Shown: positions 1 to 11,460 of the stretch, piece by piece
Position numbering within the stretch: position 1 is the stretch's first letter
Layout: every line of letters starts with the position of its first letter
Notes under the pieces: generated by a model
The model's database searches: none
The model's input: only the letters and a program-made list of their open reading frames with translations
What the model was told of the DNA's origin: nothing
Position numbers and translations under genes: made by a program
Source: Tamarix chinensis
Lineage: Eukaryota; Streptophyta; Magnoliopsida; Caryophyllales; Tamaricaceae
Direction of reading: 5' to 3'
Assembly (NCBI GenBank): GCA_030549775.1
Contig: CM060177.1
Span: 94,360,236 to 94,424,235 of the forward strand
Length of the DNA: 64,000 bases

Positions 1-696
1 CGTGCCTTCTACCTGTAATTCCTGAATGAATGTCAGGGATTTTAACCAAAGAGGTAAAGGGCTTCTCATCATCTTTAGACGCCATAAATTGAATTATTTG
101 TAGTTAGTATTATGGAACAGGGTAATAGAAAGGAAGGAATGGTAGAAGTTGCCTCCCTTTTTCTGAATTCTGATTGCATGCACCTTCCAACAGGGGTTGT
201 TGGGAGTAAGGAAAAGGAATTTCAGTGCATTTGTCAGTCTTCCATTGCTACTGTACTGAAACAGCCAGAATTTAGTGTCAGATGAGACCTCTTCATGTGT
301 GACGGATATGACAATTAGTAACAGAATTTTTTAATCTGAAAGTGTAGAAATGACCTTCATCAAATGCAGATGAGAATGTGTGGTTAAAAGTTTCAACAAA
401 TAAATTGCAAGAGCCAGCTGGAATGGGGATGCAATTTTTTCTTTTTGGGTGTGTGTCTGTGGTTTTTTTCTCCCTCCACCCCCTGGGGGGTGTCAGCTGT
501 TTTCAGGTGCAAGATCAAAGAGGAATCTGACACATCTAATACTTGGTATCTTTTGGTTTTTGTTTGGATCTCATCTGCTTAGATTCATCATGTTTGAAAG
601 TTGATCTCTTCAAGGATATTTCATCTCTCCCCCTCCTTGAATTTTATTGCCCATGTTATTTTCATCTGCTAATTTATTTATTTATTTTTGAAATAG
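1..696 (+). other. Intron of the SPP gene (3' part)
   Basis: No coding frame with support was seen here. The stretch ends in a pyrimidine-rich run and a consensus AG at 695-696, just before a recognisable SPP exon, so I read it as intron that begins upstream of the window. Confidence 0.6.
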
Positions 697-3600
697 GCCA
701 AGAGGACATTGTTGATGAGGCATGAGGCTGAGATCAAGACAAATGCATATTGGCTTGGATTGCTGGCTCATTTGCAAGCATTATCTGTTCCGAGGAAGGT
801 AGATTAGCTAACTATTGTACTAGCTTGATGCTTTCCTTGTTTTTTTTTCCCTCTGTAATAACAAAGAATTCCCTATTGCTGAAGAGGGTAAAAGATTAAA
901 AGATAAAATAAAAGAAAAGAGAAGAAAAGTAAAGAAAAAGAAAGGATTAATATAACAGAGAACTTTATTCTGCTTCAAATTTTTGTTTTGTCAATGATGT
1001 GGTTCTTGGATCAGGATATATCATGCATAAAGGACCTGATATTTCTTTATGAAGCCGCCACAATTGAGGACATATATGTTGCCTATGAACAATTGAAGGT
1101 GGATGATAATTCCTTGTACACTTGCATAGGAATTGCCGGAACTCAGCCTGGAGAAGAAATTTCAGGTAAGAACTAATCTTCATTAGTTCAATCTGGTTTC
1201 ATTTTGAATAGGGCTGTAAATGATGCCTTGCTAATTGTTCGGCTTGGCTTGACTCGTTTAGTTAAACAGCCAAACTAAGCCCAAAAAAGTTTGGCTCGGC
1301 TTATTTATAGCTTAGGTTTGTGAGCTCGGCTTGGCTTGTTAGACGTTCGATTCGGTTCATTTATTTAGTTAAACGAGCCGAGCTCAAACCCAAGGTATTC
1401 GACTTGACTCAGCTCATTTACAGTCCTACTTATGAGTTTATATATTTTCTATTCATCTAGAGTTAATTCTGCTAAAGCATTATTACTAAACGTCAATCAC
1501 GTATGTATTCCTATGAGTATGAGTGGCAACTGCAATGAGGACTTGGTGCCAATTTTTTTGTAGGTTTTGAAAGGATGTAGACTGTATGATTCAATTCTGT
1601 TGTAATGTCTTGTGTTGGAGCAGAACTTTAACTGCTTATTTTTATTGTGACTTCAGTATGGAGTAATGTTGCCTTATGATTTGGGCTGGGATTTTGATTG
1701 AATCTAATAAGATGAAAACCTTGCTGTTATGATGATTTGACAAGAGCTTTTTATCTTTTTTTTTCTTTGTGGAAAAACTGTGATATTGATGGAACTGGGC
1801 ACAAATGCCTATTCCTTATAGCGTATGTTGTCGAGCTGAAATTTTTATATGCAGCTTATCATGCCTGAAATTATTGTGGTTATCAGTAAATGTGTTTAGA
1901 TAATTAGCATATAAGTTGGTCGAGCCAATGGTGCACATTTCAAGGTATCCGCATATTGGGAAGAAAGGGATATATGTTTTTGCTCGTGTAGGTGATTCCG
2001 TATTTTGGCAGGAGCATAGTTTATTTATGTGAGAATGGAGGAAGATGGTGTTTCCTCGTAGTTAGTTGCCATGAATGCTCACGGATATATAGATATGTGT
2101 TGGCAATATTATGTACTGTTAACATAACTTTCTGTTATGTACCTTTTACCCGTATTATTAGCCACTTGTGTATATTAGTATATTAGACAAATACTGATGT
2201 ATATATAGCTTAGCTTTGTAATTGTATTAGTCAGACATATACGGAATACAAGAATACGCAATCCTCTCTCTCTTCATCTTCTTCCTTCGTTTTCTTTCTG
2301 TTCCGTGTTTCTTGTTTTGCTTCTTCACCATGGCAGACCAACATGGTATCAAAGCTCGTACTTCCTCCCATTAATTTCTTTTTCAAAGATTTCTTGTCTG
2401 CCATATCTCATTCATCATGCCAAACATGCACACAGAAAATTTTAACCCTAATATCAATGTATCAGATGACATTATCTCAGCTGCCGATTTTTCTTCCTGC
2501 TTCCAATTACAATCGTCCGACACTCCTGGTGCTCTCCTCGTATCCGAGAGATTTGATGGACATGGTTTTTCTGCCTGAAAGAGGTCCATGAAAATTAGTT
2601 TGTCGGCTAAAGACAAACTCTGCTTTATCGACGATTCTTGCCAAAAACCCCTTTCAACCGATGCTAATTTCAAGCAGTGGGAAAGATGTAATGACATGGT
2701 TATTTCCTGGATAACCAATGCTTTGAGCAAACCGAATGCTCGAAGTGTCATTTTCTCCTCCACAACTAGGGAGATATGGCTTGAACTGGAACAAAGATTT
2801 GGCCAAACTAATTGTGCGCAACTCTTTCAGACACAGAAAAATATATGCTCAATTAGTCAAGGAACTGATAGTATCACATCTTATTTCACAAGATTAAAGA
2901 ACCTTTGGGATGATCAGCTGACCTTCTTGGCCGAAACAAAATGCACTTGTGGAGCAAACGAAAAACGTGAGAAGAATGACCAGATATTGAAACTAATTCA
3001 GTTCTTGATTGGTTTGAATGAGAGTTATATTACTCATCGAGGGAATATACTGATGATGAGAGTTCCCCCTATCTCAGAAGCATATTCCATGCTCCTTCAA
3101 GAAGAACAACAGAGAGAGTTGAACTCCAATGGCATTTTTTTGGATCATTCATCATCCTTCTCAGCCCATCTTAACAAAGGCAGTGTCCGATTCAACACCA
3201 CAGACAAGAAGATAAAGAGCAATATTCATTGCAATTACTGTAAGAAAGCTGGACATACTGTTGAATCTTGCTATAGGCTGCATGAATTTCCAGCCGATTT
3301 TAAGTTCACTAAAAACGATCCACGCATGGGAGCCATAGCACATATCAACCCTTCTGTCGAAAAGTCCCAAGAGAGTTCCTCCTCAAGTCCCATAGCTGGA
3401 CTAACTGCAGAACAATGCACTCAGTTGTATTCCCTTCTAAATTAGCACACGTTGACATCTTCATCTTCAAATTTTGATGCTAAGCTTTCGGCCAATTTTG
3501 CTGGTAAGATGGCTTGCTCTTGTCATCAGATTATGGGCAAATGTACTTGTTTTTGTTCCCATTTTAAACACAATTCTTGGATTGTTGACTTTGGAGCTAC

Positions 3601-6600
3601 GGATCACATGTGTTTTGATCCTACCTTATTCGATTCCATATCACCTCTGGATAAGCCTTTCAATATTACCCTGCCAAACAACAACACTGTTACTGTCACT
3701 CAATCCGGCACAATAACCTTATCTTCCAATCTTATTCTCACCAATGTCCTTCTTGTTCCTAATTTCGCCTATAACTTGTTATCCATCAATAAAATCTGTC
3801 ATCAACTCAATTGTATAGCCATATTTACATCTATTGCTTGCTTATTGCAGGGCCCTTCCATGAGGAGGCCGCTGGTAATTGGTAAAGCATATGGTGGTCT
3901 ATACTTACTGGACATTCAACACAAGAAGGATCTGCATTTCCCTTGTATTCCTTTTTCTTGTCATGCTTCTCAGAGTTTTTGTAATAAAGACAGTGCAATG
4001 TTGTGGCACTGCAGACTAGGTCATTTACCCATGTATAAACTCAAATCCTTATCTCTATTTCCCCATAATATTGATGGCATCAATCAACTTTGCAATGTTT
4101 GTCCTTAAGCTAGACAACATCGACTGCCTTTTCCACACAACCACAATTCACTCATCAAATATTTTTGACCTTATCCATGTGGATATTTGGGGTCCTTATC
4201 GAACCCCCACTCATGATGGCCATCGTTTTTTCTAACCATTGTAGATGATTACAGCTGTGCTACCTGGACTCATTTACTCTCACATAAAGGCAATGCCTTT
4301 TTAATCATAAAAGCCTTCCTACATATGGTCCAGACTCAATTTTGAACTACCATAAAAACCATCCGCTCTGATAATGCTCTCGAACTTGGCCTTAGTCATG
4401 CTACCACCCAATTTTTTTTAGACAATGGGATTATACATCACACCAGCTGTGTTGCTACTCCTCAACAGAATGGTGTTGTGGAACGCAAACACAAATATCT
4501 CCTTGAAACCTCTCGAGCCCTACTTTTCCAATCTAATCTTCCCATCAAATTTTGGGGTGATTGTGTCCTCACTGCCACATACTTAATAAATCGTTTTCCT
4601 TCCAAAGTCCTTCAAGGACTCACCCCATTTCATCGACTGTATGACACTCCACCTCTCTACACTCATCTCAGAAATTTTGGTTGCCTCTGCTATGCCTCCA
4701 CTCTTTCTCACAACGTGACAAATTTAGTCCCAGGGCTTCTCCATGTATCTTCATTAGATACCCTTTTGGGAAAAAGGGATACAAAGTTTACAACATTGCT
4801 ACACACATCATATCTGTTTCCAGAGATATCACTTTCCATGAACACATTTTCCCTTATAAGTTACTCCCACATTCATGTCCCACTATTATTCCTCTACCTG
4901 TTCCAGACGACCCACCATCTTCTCCACCTACTTTTCCTCCCCCATCTACACACTCACCATCTAATCATTCCCTTCCCCCTTCTACAAATAATACTGACAG
5001 TTTACTCCCTAACAATTTGTCTGCTACTCCCATTCGCAAGTCTAATCGTCCTCACAAACCTCCATCCCACTTAAAAGATTTTGTGTGCAGTTCTGCTACA
5101 AACTCTTTTTCATGTCTCCATTCTCTGCTACCTTCTGTTTCTTCCATTCAACCTTCCAATTTCTGTTTTAGTTCTCTTAATTCTTCCAATCAACGTTTTC
5201 TTCATTCCCTTCATCAAGTACATGAGCCCTCATCTTATGAGGAGGCAGCTTCTTCTCTAGAATGGCAGGATGCAATGCAAAAGGAATTTGATGCTTTAGA
5301 TGCTAATCAAACATGGACTTTGTTCCTCTTCCTAAAGGAAAAAAAGCCGATCACATGCAAATGGATATATAAGATTAAACATAAGGCTGATGGTAGTGTG
5401 GAACGATATAAAGCTAGACTTGTGGTTCGTGGTTTCACTCAAAAGGAAGGCATAGATTATGATGAGACATATTCCCTTGTCGTGAAAATGACCACCATCA
5501 GGAGTATCATTGCTGTTGCTGTTAAGAAAGGTTGACACATGTATCAAAAGGATGTAAACAATGCTTTCTTGCATGGGGATCTTCATCAAGAAATTTACAT
5601 GCGTCCCCCTGCTGGTTTGGATATTCCCAATTCTACATATGTTTGCAAGCTTCAAAAGTCCCTCTATGGCTTGAAGTAAGCTTCAAGACAATGGTATGCC
5701 AAACTCACTACTTCTCTGCGTAGTAAAGGTTATCAAATGTCACAAAATGATCATTCCTTATTCTTTAAAAGACACGGTTCTCTTGTAGTGTTTGTTGCTG
5801 TTTATGTGGATGACCTTTTGGTCACTGGGAATGATGAGAATGAAATATCAGCTCTAAAGTTTTCTTGGATCATCAATTCAAAATCAAGGACCTGGTCTTC
5901 ATTATTTCCTAGGCCTTGAAATTCTTCAACATCCTCAAGGTGTTATTTTGAGCCAACGAAAATTCACTCGTGACACAATCAAAGCTTTTAACTGTACTGC
6001 TTCTCCTCTTTTAACTCCTCTTCCTCCTAACATCAAGCTCACTCCCACTGATGGTGAACTCCATCCTGATCCTACATCATATCGCAGTCTTGTTGGTAAG
6101 ATCAATTTTCTTACTCACACTCGTCCAGACATTACTTTTGCTGCTCAATATCTCAGTCAATTCATGCAGAATCCACGACAATCACATTTTAATGCAGCCA
6201 TACATACCCTTCGATACCTCAAACATGATCCTGGTTTGGGACTTTTTCTGTCTTCATCTCCTGATTTCTCCCTTAAGGCTTATTGTGATTCTGATTGGGC
6301 TGCTTGCCCCACCACTCGAAGATCAGTTAGTGGCTGGTTTGTTAGTTTGGGATCTTCACCTATCTCTTGGAAAGCGAAGAAACAGTCCACTGTTGCTCTT
6401 TCTTCAGCTGAGGCAGAATACAGAAGTATGCGCTGAGTGACAGCTGAACTTGCTTGGTTAACTCGTCTCCTACATGAGTTAGATGTTCCTAATGTTACAC
6501 CTGTCCCACTGAAATGTGATAATCAAGCCACAGTTCATATTGCCAGAAATCCTGTGTTTCACGAACGAACCAAACATATTGATCTAGATTGTCATTTTGT

Positions 6601-7403
6601 TCGTGAGAAAATCATTGATGGGCTTATATCAGTTAGTCATGTCCCAGCTCAACTGCAACTTGCGGATATATTCACCAAATCTCTATCTACTCCAATGCAT
6701 TGTTCTCTTATTTCCAAGTTGGGGGTTATCTCTTCTTCAAAGCCTCCAACTTGAGGGGGGGTGTTGGCAATATTATGTACTGTTAACATAACTTTCTGTT
6801 ATGTACCTTTTACCCGTATTATTAGCCACTTGTGTATATTAGTATATGAGACAAATACTGATGTATATATAGCTTAGCTTTGTAATTGTATTAGTCAGAC
6901 ATATACGGAATACAAGAATACACAATCCTCTCTCTCTTCATCTTCTTCCTTCGTTTTATTTCTGTTCCGTGTTTCTTGTTTTGCTTCTTCACCATGGCAG
7001 ACCAACAATATGGCATCTGTAGAGTTGAAAGTTTTTAACTTGGCTAGAGAGCAAGAGGAATATGCTGACCGCCTTTTGTAAACCATGTTGAATGATTCTC
7101 CTCGCTTCAGTGCATGTACTTTGCTATCAATCAGAAATGTTTTATTTGACGAACAGAAAAAGAATCGACCTAAGATTGTTTCTTGTCCTAATTGGATTTG
7201 CCAAGACATGGCAAACCAATGACCACTCAATGTGTAAGTATCCATAATCAGCTGTGGCGATAAATAAGAATAAATGATTTTAATTTTAAGCTTTCGTGAT
7301 CGCAGTTGCAGCTTCCTTGGAGGACGATGAATCATATGAAGGACATCAGGGAATAATCCCTGCAGGACGTGGCCTATCAACTATGACACGGCCTACTGCA
7401 TAA
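697..7403 (+). CDS. SPP: Stromal processing peptidase, C-terminal exons (partial gene)
   Basis: Three exons encode the last 116 residues of a plant stromal processing peptidase, the chloroplast M16 zinc metalloprotease that removes transit peptides from imported precursors. Exon 697-798 encodes a stretch containing [16 protein letters not shown]. Exon 1015-1165 contains [18 protein letters not shown] and [12 protein letters not shown]. Exon 7306-7403 ends in [12 protein letters not shown] with TAA at 7401-7403. Splice sites are GT-AG: introns 799-1014 (phase 0) and 1166-7305 (phase 1, codon G|TT). The HxxEH zinc site lies in the N-terminal part, upstream of the window. The reading frame here is intact. 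The last intron is 6,140 bp because it holds a copia retrotransposon; without it the intron would be about 1.2 kb. Identification rests on recalled family resemblance of the C-terminal tail. Confidence 0.88.
1209..1428. mobile_element. MITE with TAGGGCTGTAAATGA terminal inverted repeats
   Basis: The 220-bp segment begins TAGGGCTGTAAATGA and ends with its inverse TCATTTACAGTCCTA (14 of 15 match). The interior is imperfectly self-complementary, with repeated GGCTCGGCTTG and GAGCCGAGCTC words. The TAGGG termini fit hAT-type MITEs, but no 8-bp target duplication is preserved (ATTTTGAA against CTTATGAG). It lies in the last SPP intron. Confidence 0.7.
2098..2343 (+). repeat. 5' LTR of the copia element
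   Basis: The LTR starts TGTTGGCAAT and ends CAGACCAACA. It contains a TATATATAG promoter-like box near 2200-2208 and a pyrimidine-rich CTCTCTCTCTTCATC stretch. It differs from the 3' copy at three positions: T/G in TATAT(T/G)AGAC, G/A in AATAC(G/A)CAATC, and C/A in GTTTT(C/A)TTTC. Confidence 0.95.
2344..2357 (+). promoter_or_regulatory. Primer binding site of the copia element
   Basis: TGGTATCAAAGCTC lies directly after the 5' LTR. It resembles the initiator methionine tRNA 3'-end complement used by most plant copia elements (usual form TGGTATCAGAGC), with one G-to-A change. Confidence 0.85.
2417..3445 (+). pseudogene. gag: copia gag (capsid-nucleocapsid), one internal stop
   Basis: The likely start is ATG 2417. 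The frame is interrupted by TGA at 2576-2578, where the family normally has Trp before [11 protein letters not shown], and then stays open for 285 codons from 2588. It carries the plant copia gag (UBN2/DUF4219-type) body, including [25 protein letters not shown] zinc knuckle, [14 protein letters not shown], lies near 3230-3271 and packages the element RNA. The frame ends at TAG 3443-3445 and pol continues in the same frame, so this TAG is probably a mutation inside a single gag-pol reading frame rather than a normal terminator. Confidence 0.85.
3446..6754 (+). pseudogene. pol: copia pol: protease, integrase, reverse transcriptase, RNase H (broken)
   Basis: The protease region reads [12 protein letters not shown]; the catalytic D-S-G triad is altered to D-F-G. 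GAG-pre-integrase ([17 protein letters not shown]) ends at TAA 4106-4108. Integrase shows [20 protein letters not shown] and [12 protein letters not shown], supplying the D, D and E of the DDE triad. The RT has [16 protein letters not shown] and YVDDLLVTG (5802-5828). RNase H has [15 protein letters not shown] and ends before TGA 6752-6754. Breaks are TGA 4343, TGA 5533 (Trp site), TAA 5677 (Gln site), TGA 6434, and frameshifts near 4150, 4716 and 5862. It cannot make a functional polyprotein. Confidence 0.9.
6751..6761 (+). promoter_or_regulatory. Polypurine tract of the copia element
   Basis: TTGAGGGGGGG directly precedes the 3' LTR and overlaps the pol stop codon. This is the expected site and composition for the plus-strand DNA primer. 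Confidence 0.9.
6762..7007 (+). repeat. 3' LTR of the copia element
   Basis: This 246-bp copy matches the 5' LTR except at three sites. It is followed by the target duplication ATATG at 7008-7012. Confidence 0.95.
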
Positions 7404-8050
7404 ACTTTCTTGATGCCTGATCTGTTCCGTCACTAATTTCTGCTTGAAGAGGTACGATTTTCTGGGTTCCTTTCCGCTAAATACTTTCCAGCTTTGTTCT
7501 ACTACTCATGAAACACTTGTGCGTTTTATTTATGCTCTGCTGTCGTGTCTCTAGACTATTTTGATAAGACACCTCATCACTTGGTAAATCGATCACGACA
7601 AGATGCTTCTTTGCCTGACCTGCTTGCATTTTCAGACTGCTGCTACAGTGTTCAGGGGACTATAGCCTGTGAACTGTACGATCTTCAGCTCCAGTTTTCT
7701 GTGTCTCAATCTCTGTTCGTCTTTCCGTCCAGTAGCAAAATTTGAAGGGGGCGTCAACTCATGTGCTAAGATGGTTGATTGTTAGACTCAACTACGGTGA
7801 TATACTATTTTCCCCACCGGAATAGCATTATTGTGATTGTTTGGACAACTATACGAAATAGTCTAAATCATTGTTGTAATATAATCGGGCTACTGAGAGT
7901 AGGAGTAGATACGATTTCAATTTTATAGGCCCTTGAAATGTCTTAGTCTTGCAGTTGTCGACTTCTGTTTTTGATGTAAAAATTATAGAAAGGATGAGTT
8001 TACTTTGTTCCTCTAATTGAGGTCGATTTGAGCTGCATTTGACAAACAGC
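7404..8050 (+). other. SPP 3' UTR with a probable UTR intron, then flank
   Basis: Directly after the SPP stop, a GT at 7452-7453 and an AG after a pyrimidine-rich run at 7553-7554 could define a 103-bp UTR intron. The downstream sequence (7555-7745) is less AT-rich than the flank and has a 66-codon open frame that I do not regard as coding. AATAGCATT and TGTTGTAATATAAT near 7820-7885 are plausible polyadenylation signals. Confidence 0.4.
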
Positions 8051-9640
8051 ACTCCCTTCCTCCAGTTTTAACCGGTCTGTTTAGAAATTACAATGACATT
8101 GATAGTAGCGAATTTGCTTGCCATGTGATATTCTATCCCCGGATCTGCCTTTGACCAGGACCGATATACGCACCGTATCTGTATGTGCCATTATTGATCT
8201 AGTAAAGGATTTAGTAGACCTAATACTAAAGAAATGATCATATATCAAAATGTGCAATATATTCTAAGTGAACGAACAATCTACGAATTTACTGAAGTTC
8301 CGAGTATCCGATGATTATCACTAAGATCGTCGAGATGTAAGTCTCAATGAAAACTTGTAAGGTGTTCATTTTTGTATAACGAAGAATTGAGTCAAAAAGT
8401 GCCATGAATTAGAAGTTTAGATAATAAAATATTATTATTGTGGCATGAGAAATAAAATTCATCAATATTATAATGACTTGTGATCTTAGTAAACTTACAA
8501 CTGAGTTGTCATAATGTATAAATTTAAAATGTTCCATGTCCTTGATAGAACTTAAGGGCACATGCGGACCATCTGTGTATATACTATGTATTGATGCATT
8601 AATATTAAATTAAGATGTTTCATAGTTAGCAATCAAGAATATTGCATTTGTAAGATCAACATAAAATTATAAAGTTAATTATCACTTCACTGGAATGATA
8701 ATGTACATCATTGCTTCTAGTTAGAAGCAAAATAGCTTAGTTGTTATCTATGTGTTTGATATTGATTGCCTAATCCATATTAATGAGGTTGAGAAGTGGT
8801 ATGCGTTTTTTTTCCTAGTGATTATTTGGTTTGGTATGATATTTCAATAGTCTCTTGGATGTGTCATATGTGAGGTTTTCCAAAAAGATATAAATTTAGG
8901 CAATAAAAAAGGTCGAAAACAATAATTTTCTCATCTTAAAAGAGATTTGAAAGCAAACAATTACATTGAAAACGTCTTAATCGAGATTATGAACATAAAA
9001 AAATATATCAAATTCACTTCATGTTTATTGGAGTATTCTCGTTAAATGTGACATTTGCATCTAATGCTACAAAGAAAGTTTGAGAGCTAGATTTAATTTT
9101 AATGCTTTAATTCATAAAGAAGCCCAGATAGTAAATTCTATCAAGTTAATGGCAAGTAGTTATAAATACACCAAAATCATCTAATCTTTGTCCCGTATAG
9201 ATTTTTTTCTTCTTCTTAAATTAGCGAGGTTTGAATAAGGTGACAAATAATCCTTTATTTGATGTCACCTAGGCATAATTTTTCCACAATGATAAACATA
9301 TGAAAGAAATATATAAAATTGAGGAAAAAACTATACTATTTTCCTTAGCCTTGACTTTATTACATAGGTTTTTTTTCCCTTCTGATAATGCTTTTTAAAT
9401 AGTTAGTATAAGAAGGCACACATTCAAATGGATGTTATAAATACTATGAGATGCATACATCAAAGGGGACTTTATTGCAAATATATTGTATGTGAATTAC
9501 ATTCAAAGAGAGTGATGTAAATAGTATTCTATATATCCTCTTTGCATCTGGCAAGTATCCATCTCACTATATTTATTGTTAGTGATGTAAAGATAATATA
9601 TGTATAGGGTTGTACATAGCACAACTCAACAACAATGCTC
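8051..9640. other. AT-rich intergenic DNA, nothing recognised
   Basis: No long frame, terminal repeat or known motif was seen on either strand. Confidence 0.5.
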
Positions 9641-10040
9641 ATCTACTTGGACTCACATGGAGACTTTGGACAAATAAGGAGGCCATGTGATCAAGAGTCT
9701 TTAAGGATAAATATGAGCGAAACACTAATAGAGTACTTAGAAACAACCCTTCTTCAACTTGGAAAATGGTGTGCGAACATAAGCCACTTCTATAACTTGG
9801 AATGAAGTGGTCCATTGTAGAAAGGAGAAATGCTAATTTCTGGTCTAACGCTTGATGTGGTGATAAGTTGATTAAGGAAGCTATTACAGGCACACTCCTT
9901 TTAAATGAGAAGGAATTAAGTGTAGTAGATATGAGGGAATAAAGAAGTTGGATGACACACAATTTATCCATGGTATTACCTCATAGCATCGCTTTAAAGA
10001 TGAAAGGTGCTCTAAAAGCTCATTATAATCAAGGGTAAGG
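9641..10040 (+). pseudogene. LINE-derived ORF2 tail fragment (decayed)
   Basis: Read on the + strand with stops and shifts ignored, the segment gives RVFKDKYERNTNRVLRNNPS, STWKMVCEHKPLL, GMKWSIVERRNANFWSNA and CGDKLIKEAITG. This resembles the region after the RT domain in plant LINE ORF2 proteins (family knowledge). Several stops interrupt it and both ends are missing. A large LTR begins immediately downstream. Confidence 0.55.
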
Positions 10041-10047
10041 GGATTAT

Positions 10048-10298
10048 TATAACACCCCAAAATTTTACTAATCTTAAATTTCACTTGTTTATTCTTTAGT
10101 CATTACTTAACCCTTAATCTTGGATCTTATCTTAACTCCTCTCCTTGCTAACTAGATTTTGTTTTCCTAGTTTGTAAACCCAACTAATCGTAATCCCTCA
10201 CTCAACCTATCATCTTCATTCAAGTGAAACATGCTCAATCCCTAACCCATATCCCATCTAACTTCACGCGACCTTCTGTATCCCTTAATCTCACCTTA
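10048..10298 (+). repeat. 5' end of an LTR of the TGTAACACCCC family, interrupted
   Basis: TATAACACCCCAAAATTTTA matches the start of the large LTRs at 55332 and 62762, with G-to-A at the second base. It is interrupted at 10298 by the opposite-orientation solo LTR and probably resumes at 14288. Confidence 0.5.
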
Positions 10299-11434
10299 TG
10301 TAATATCCCGAATTTTTATAACCTTAAATTATAATGTTTAACATTTTATCCAAAAAAATTAATCTTTAATTATTGATTTAATTATTTTTGTCAACCTTTG
10401 AATTACAAACCTAGATAAATTATTTAATAAATTAGTATAATTATTTAAATAATTTTATGTTACTCTTTTTATTTAAATAAACCCTAAACCCATAATTATA
10501 TCCAAAATTATTTTCTTAAATTAATACCCTAATTTTTAGATAAATTAATATAATATGATCCCAATAATCCAAATTTAATCTAATTTTTAATCCTAATCCT
10601 AAATCTCCCCTTGCTCTCCTCCCTCGTATGCCATCTCCCCCTTTCATTTTTGGCTTTGTGCCTGCCCTTCTTGTTGTCTCCCTGCACTTCCCCACTTACA
10701 ACCCGCATGCTGAAGGTCTCCCTTCTCCTCCTCCGCCTCTTCTTCTTCTCTTCTTCTCTGCTCCCTTGTGCTTAGCTCTCCCCCGACCTCCTTTTCACCT
10801 TTCTTTCTTCTTCTTCCCCGCCCTTGTTTTTCCTTACCACCTTTACCTACAACAACCCCATCACCTTCCCTAATTCTTCCTCCTCCTCTATCGCCTTATC
10901 TCCCCTTTCTTTATCCCGTATGACAATTCCCGCGATCCTAGCCCCTTGCCACCATCTGCCTTCCCTACAACATCTAGGGCAATGACAGTTTTTCCATTGC
11001 CACCTCCTCCACTCGAAGCCATCAGCTTCTCTGCCTTACTGCCTCCTTGCACAACCTCAAGCCAACTCCCTATAGTCTTTCATCCTTCTCCTCCCTTCAA
11101 CACCTCACCTTTATGCCACCACCGCAACTCCTTCTAGTCGCTTATTGCTAGCCATAATCGCTACCCACGTCCTGCACCATCACCTGCAGCCACCCCAACA
11201 CCACCTTCCCTCCTTCCTCCTCTTCTCCTTTTCTTCTCCTCATTTCCCTTCTCTGCACCACCTCTCTCCATAGCCTGCACTGCCACCACTGCTGCCACTT
11301 TCGACCCACCTATACCACACCATCCAACCACTAGCCATCTCCACCCCCACCTCCTGCACCTAATAGCCAAAACCAACACCCCCAACCACCACTTCCAACC
11401 TTGCCCGAACCAATTCTCCCCCCTTGCATGCATG

Positions 11435-11460
11435 ACTCATGCTGCACATGCAGCGTGAGT
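11435..11460. other. Conserved stem-loop in the solo LTR
   Basis: ACTCATGCTGCA and TGCAGCGTGAGT pair over 12 bp (one G-T) around a 2-base loop. A related hairpin lies at 24730-24753 in another LTR copy. Confidence 0.5.

Larger units (their letters stand above)
2098..7007 (+). mobile_element. Complete Ty1/copia LTR retrotransposon in the SPP intron
   Basis: This 4,910-bp element has two 246-bp LTRs (TG...CA) flanked by the perfect duplication ATATG (2093-2097 and 7008-7012). Domain order is gag, protease, integrase, reverse transcriptase, RNase H, which defines Ty1/copia. The short LTRs suggest an Ale/Ivana-like lineage (inference). The LTRs differ at three sites by eye, so insertion seems recent, yet the coding region has about seven nonsense codons and three frameshifts. 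It shares the transcriptional orientation of SPP and must be spliced out with the intron. Confidence 0.95.
2071..7222 (+). pseudogene. Unidentified coding-like frame split by the copia insertion
   Basis: If the copia element and one copy of its duplication are removed, an open frame starts at ATG 2071-2073 and runs through the duplication (ATG 2095-2097). It continues at 7013 with residues such as [19 protein letters not shown]. There is a single stop, TAA at 7079-7081, and the same frame then continues through [20 protein letters not shown] to TGA at 7220-7222. Composition looks protein-like rather than intronic, but I do not recognise the family. It could be an old retropseudogene or a stray exon within the SPP intron. 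An in-frame TAG at 2059-2061 lies just upstream. Only 2071-2097 and 7013-7222 belong to it. Confidence 0.3.

Noticed and set aside
7545..7745. 66-codon frame after SPP
   Set aside because: It lies in the probable SPP 3' UTR and has no recognisable protein similarity.
10628..11433. Proline-rich + strand frames and a Gly-rich - strand frame
   Set aside because: Pyrimidine-rich strand of a solo LTR; no start context, domain or codon bias.
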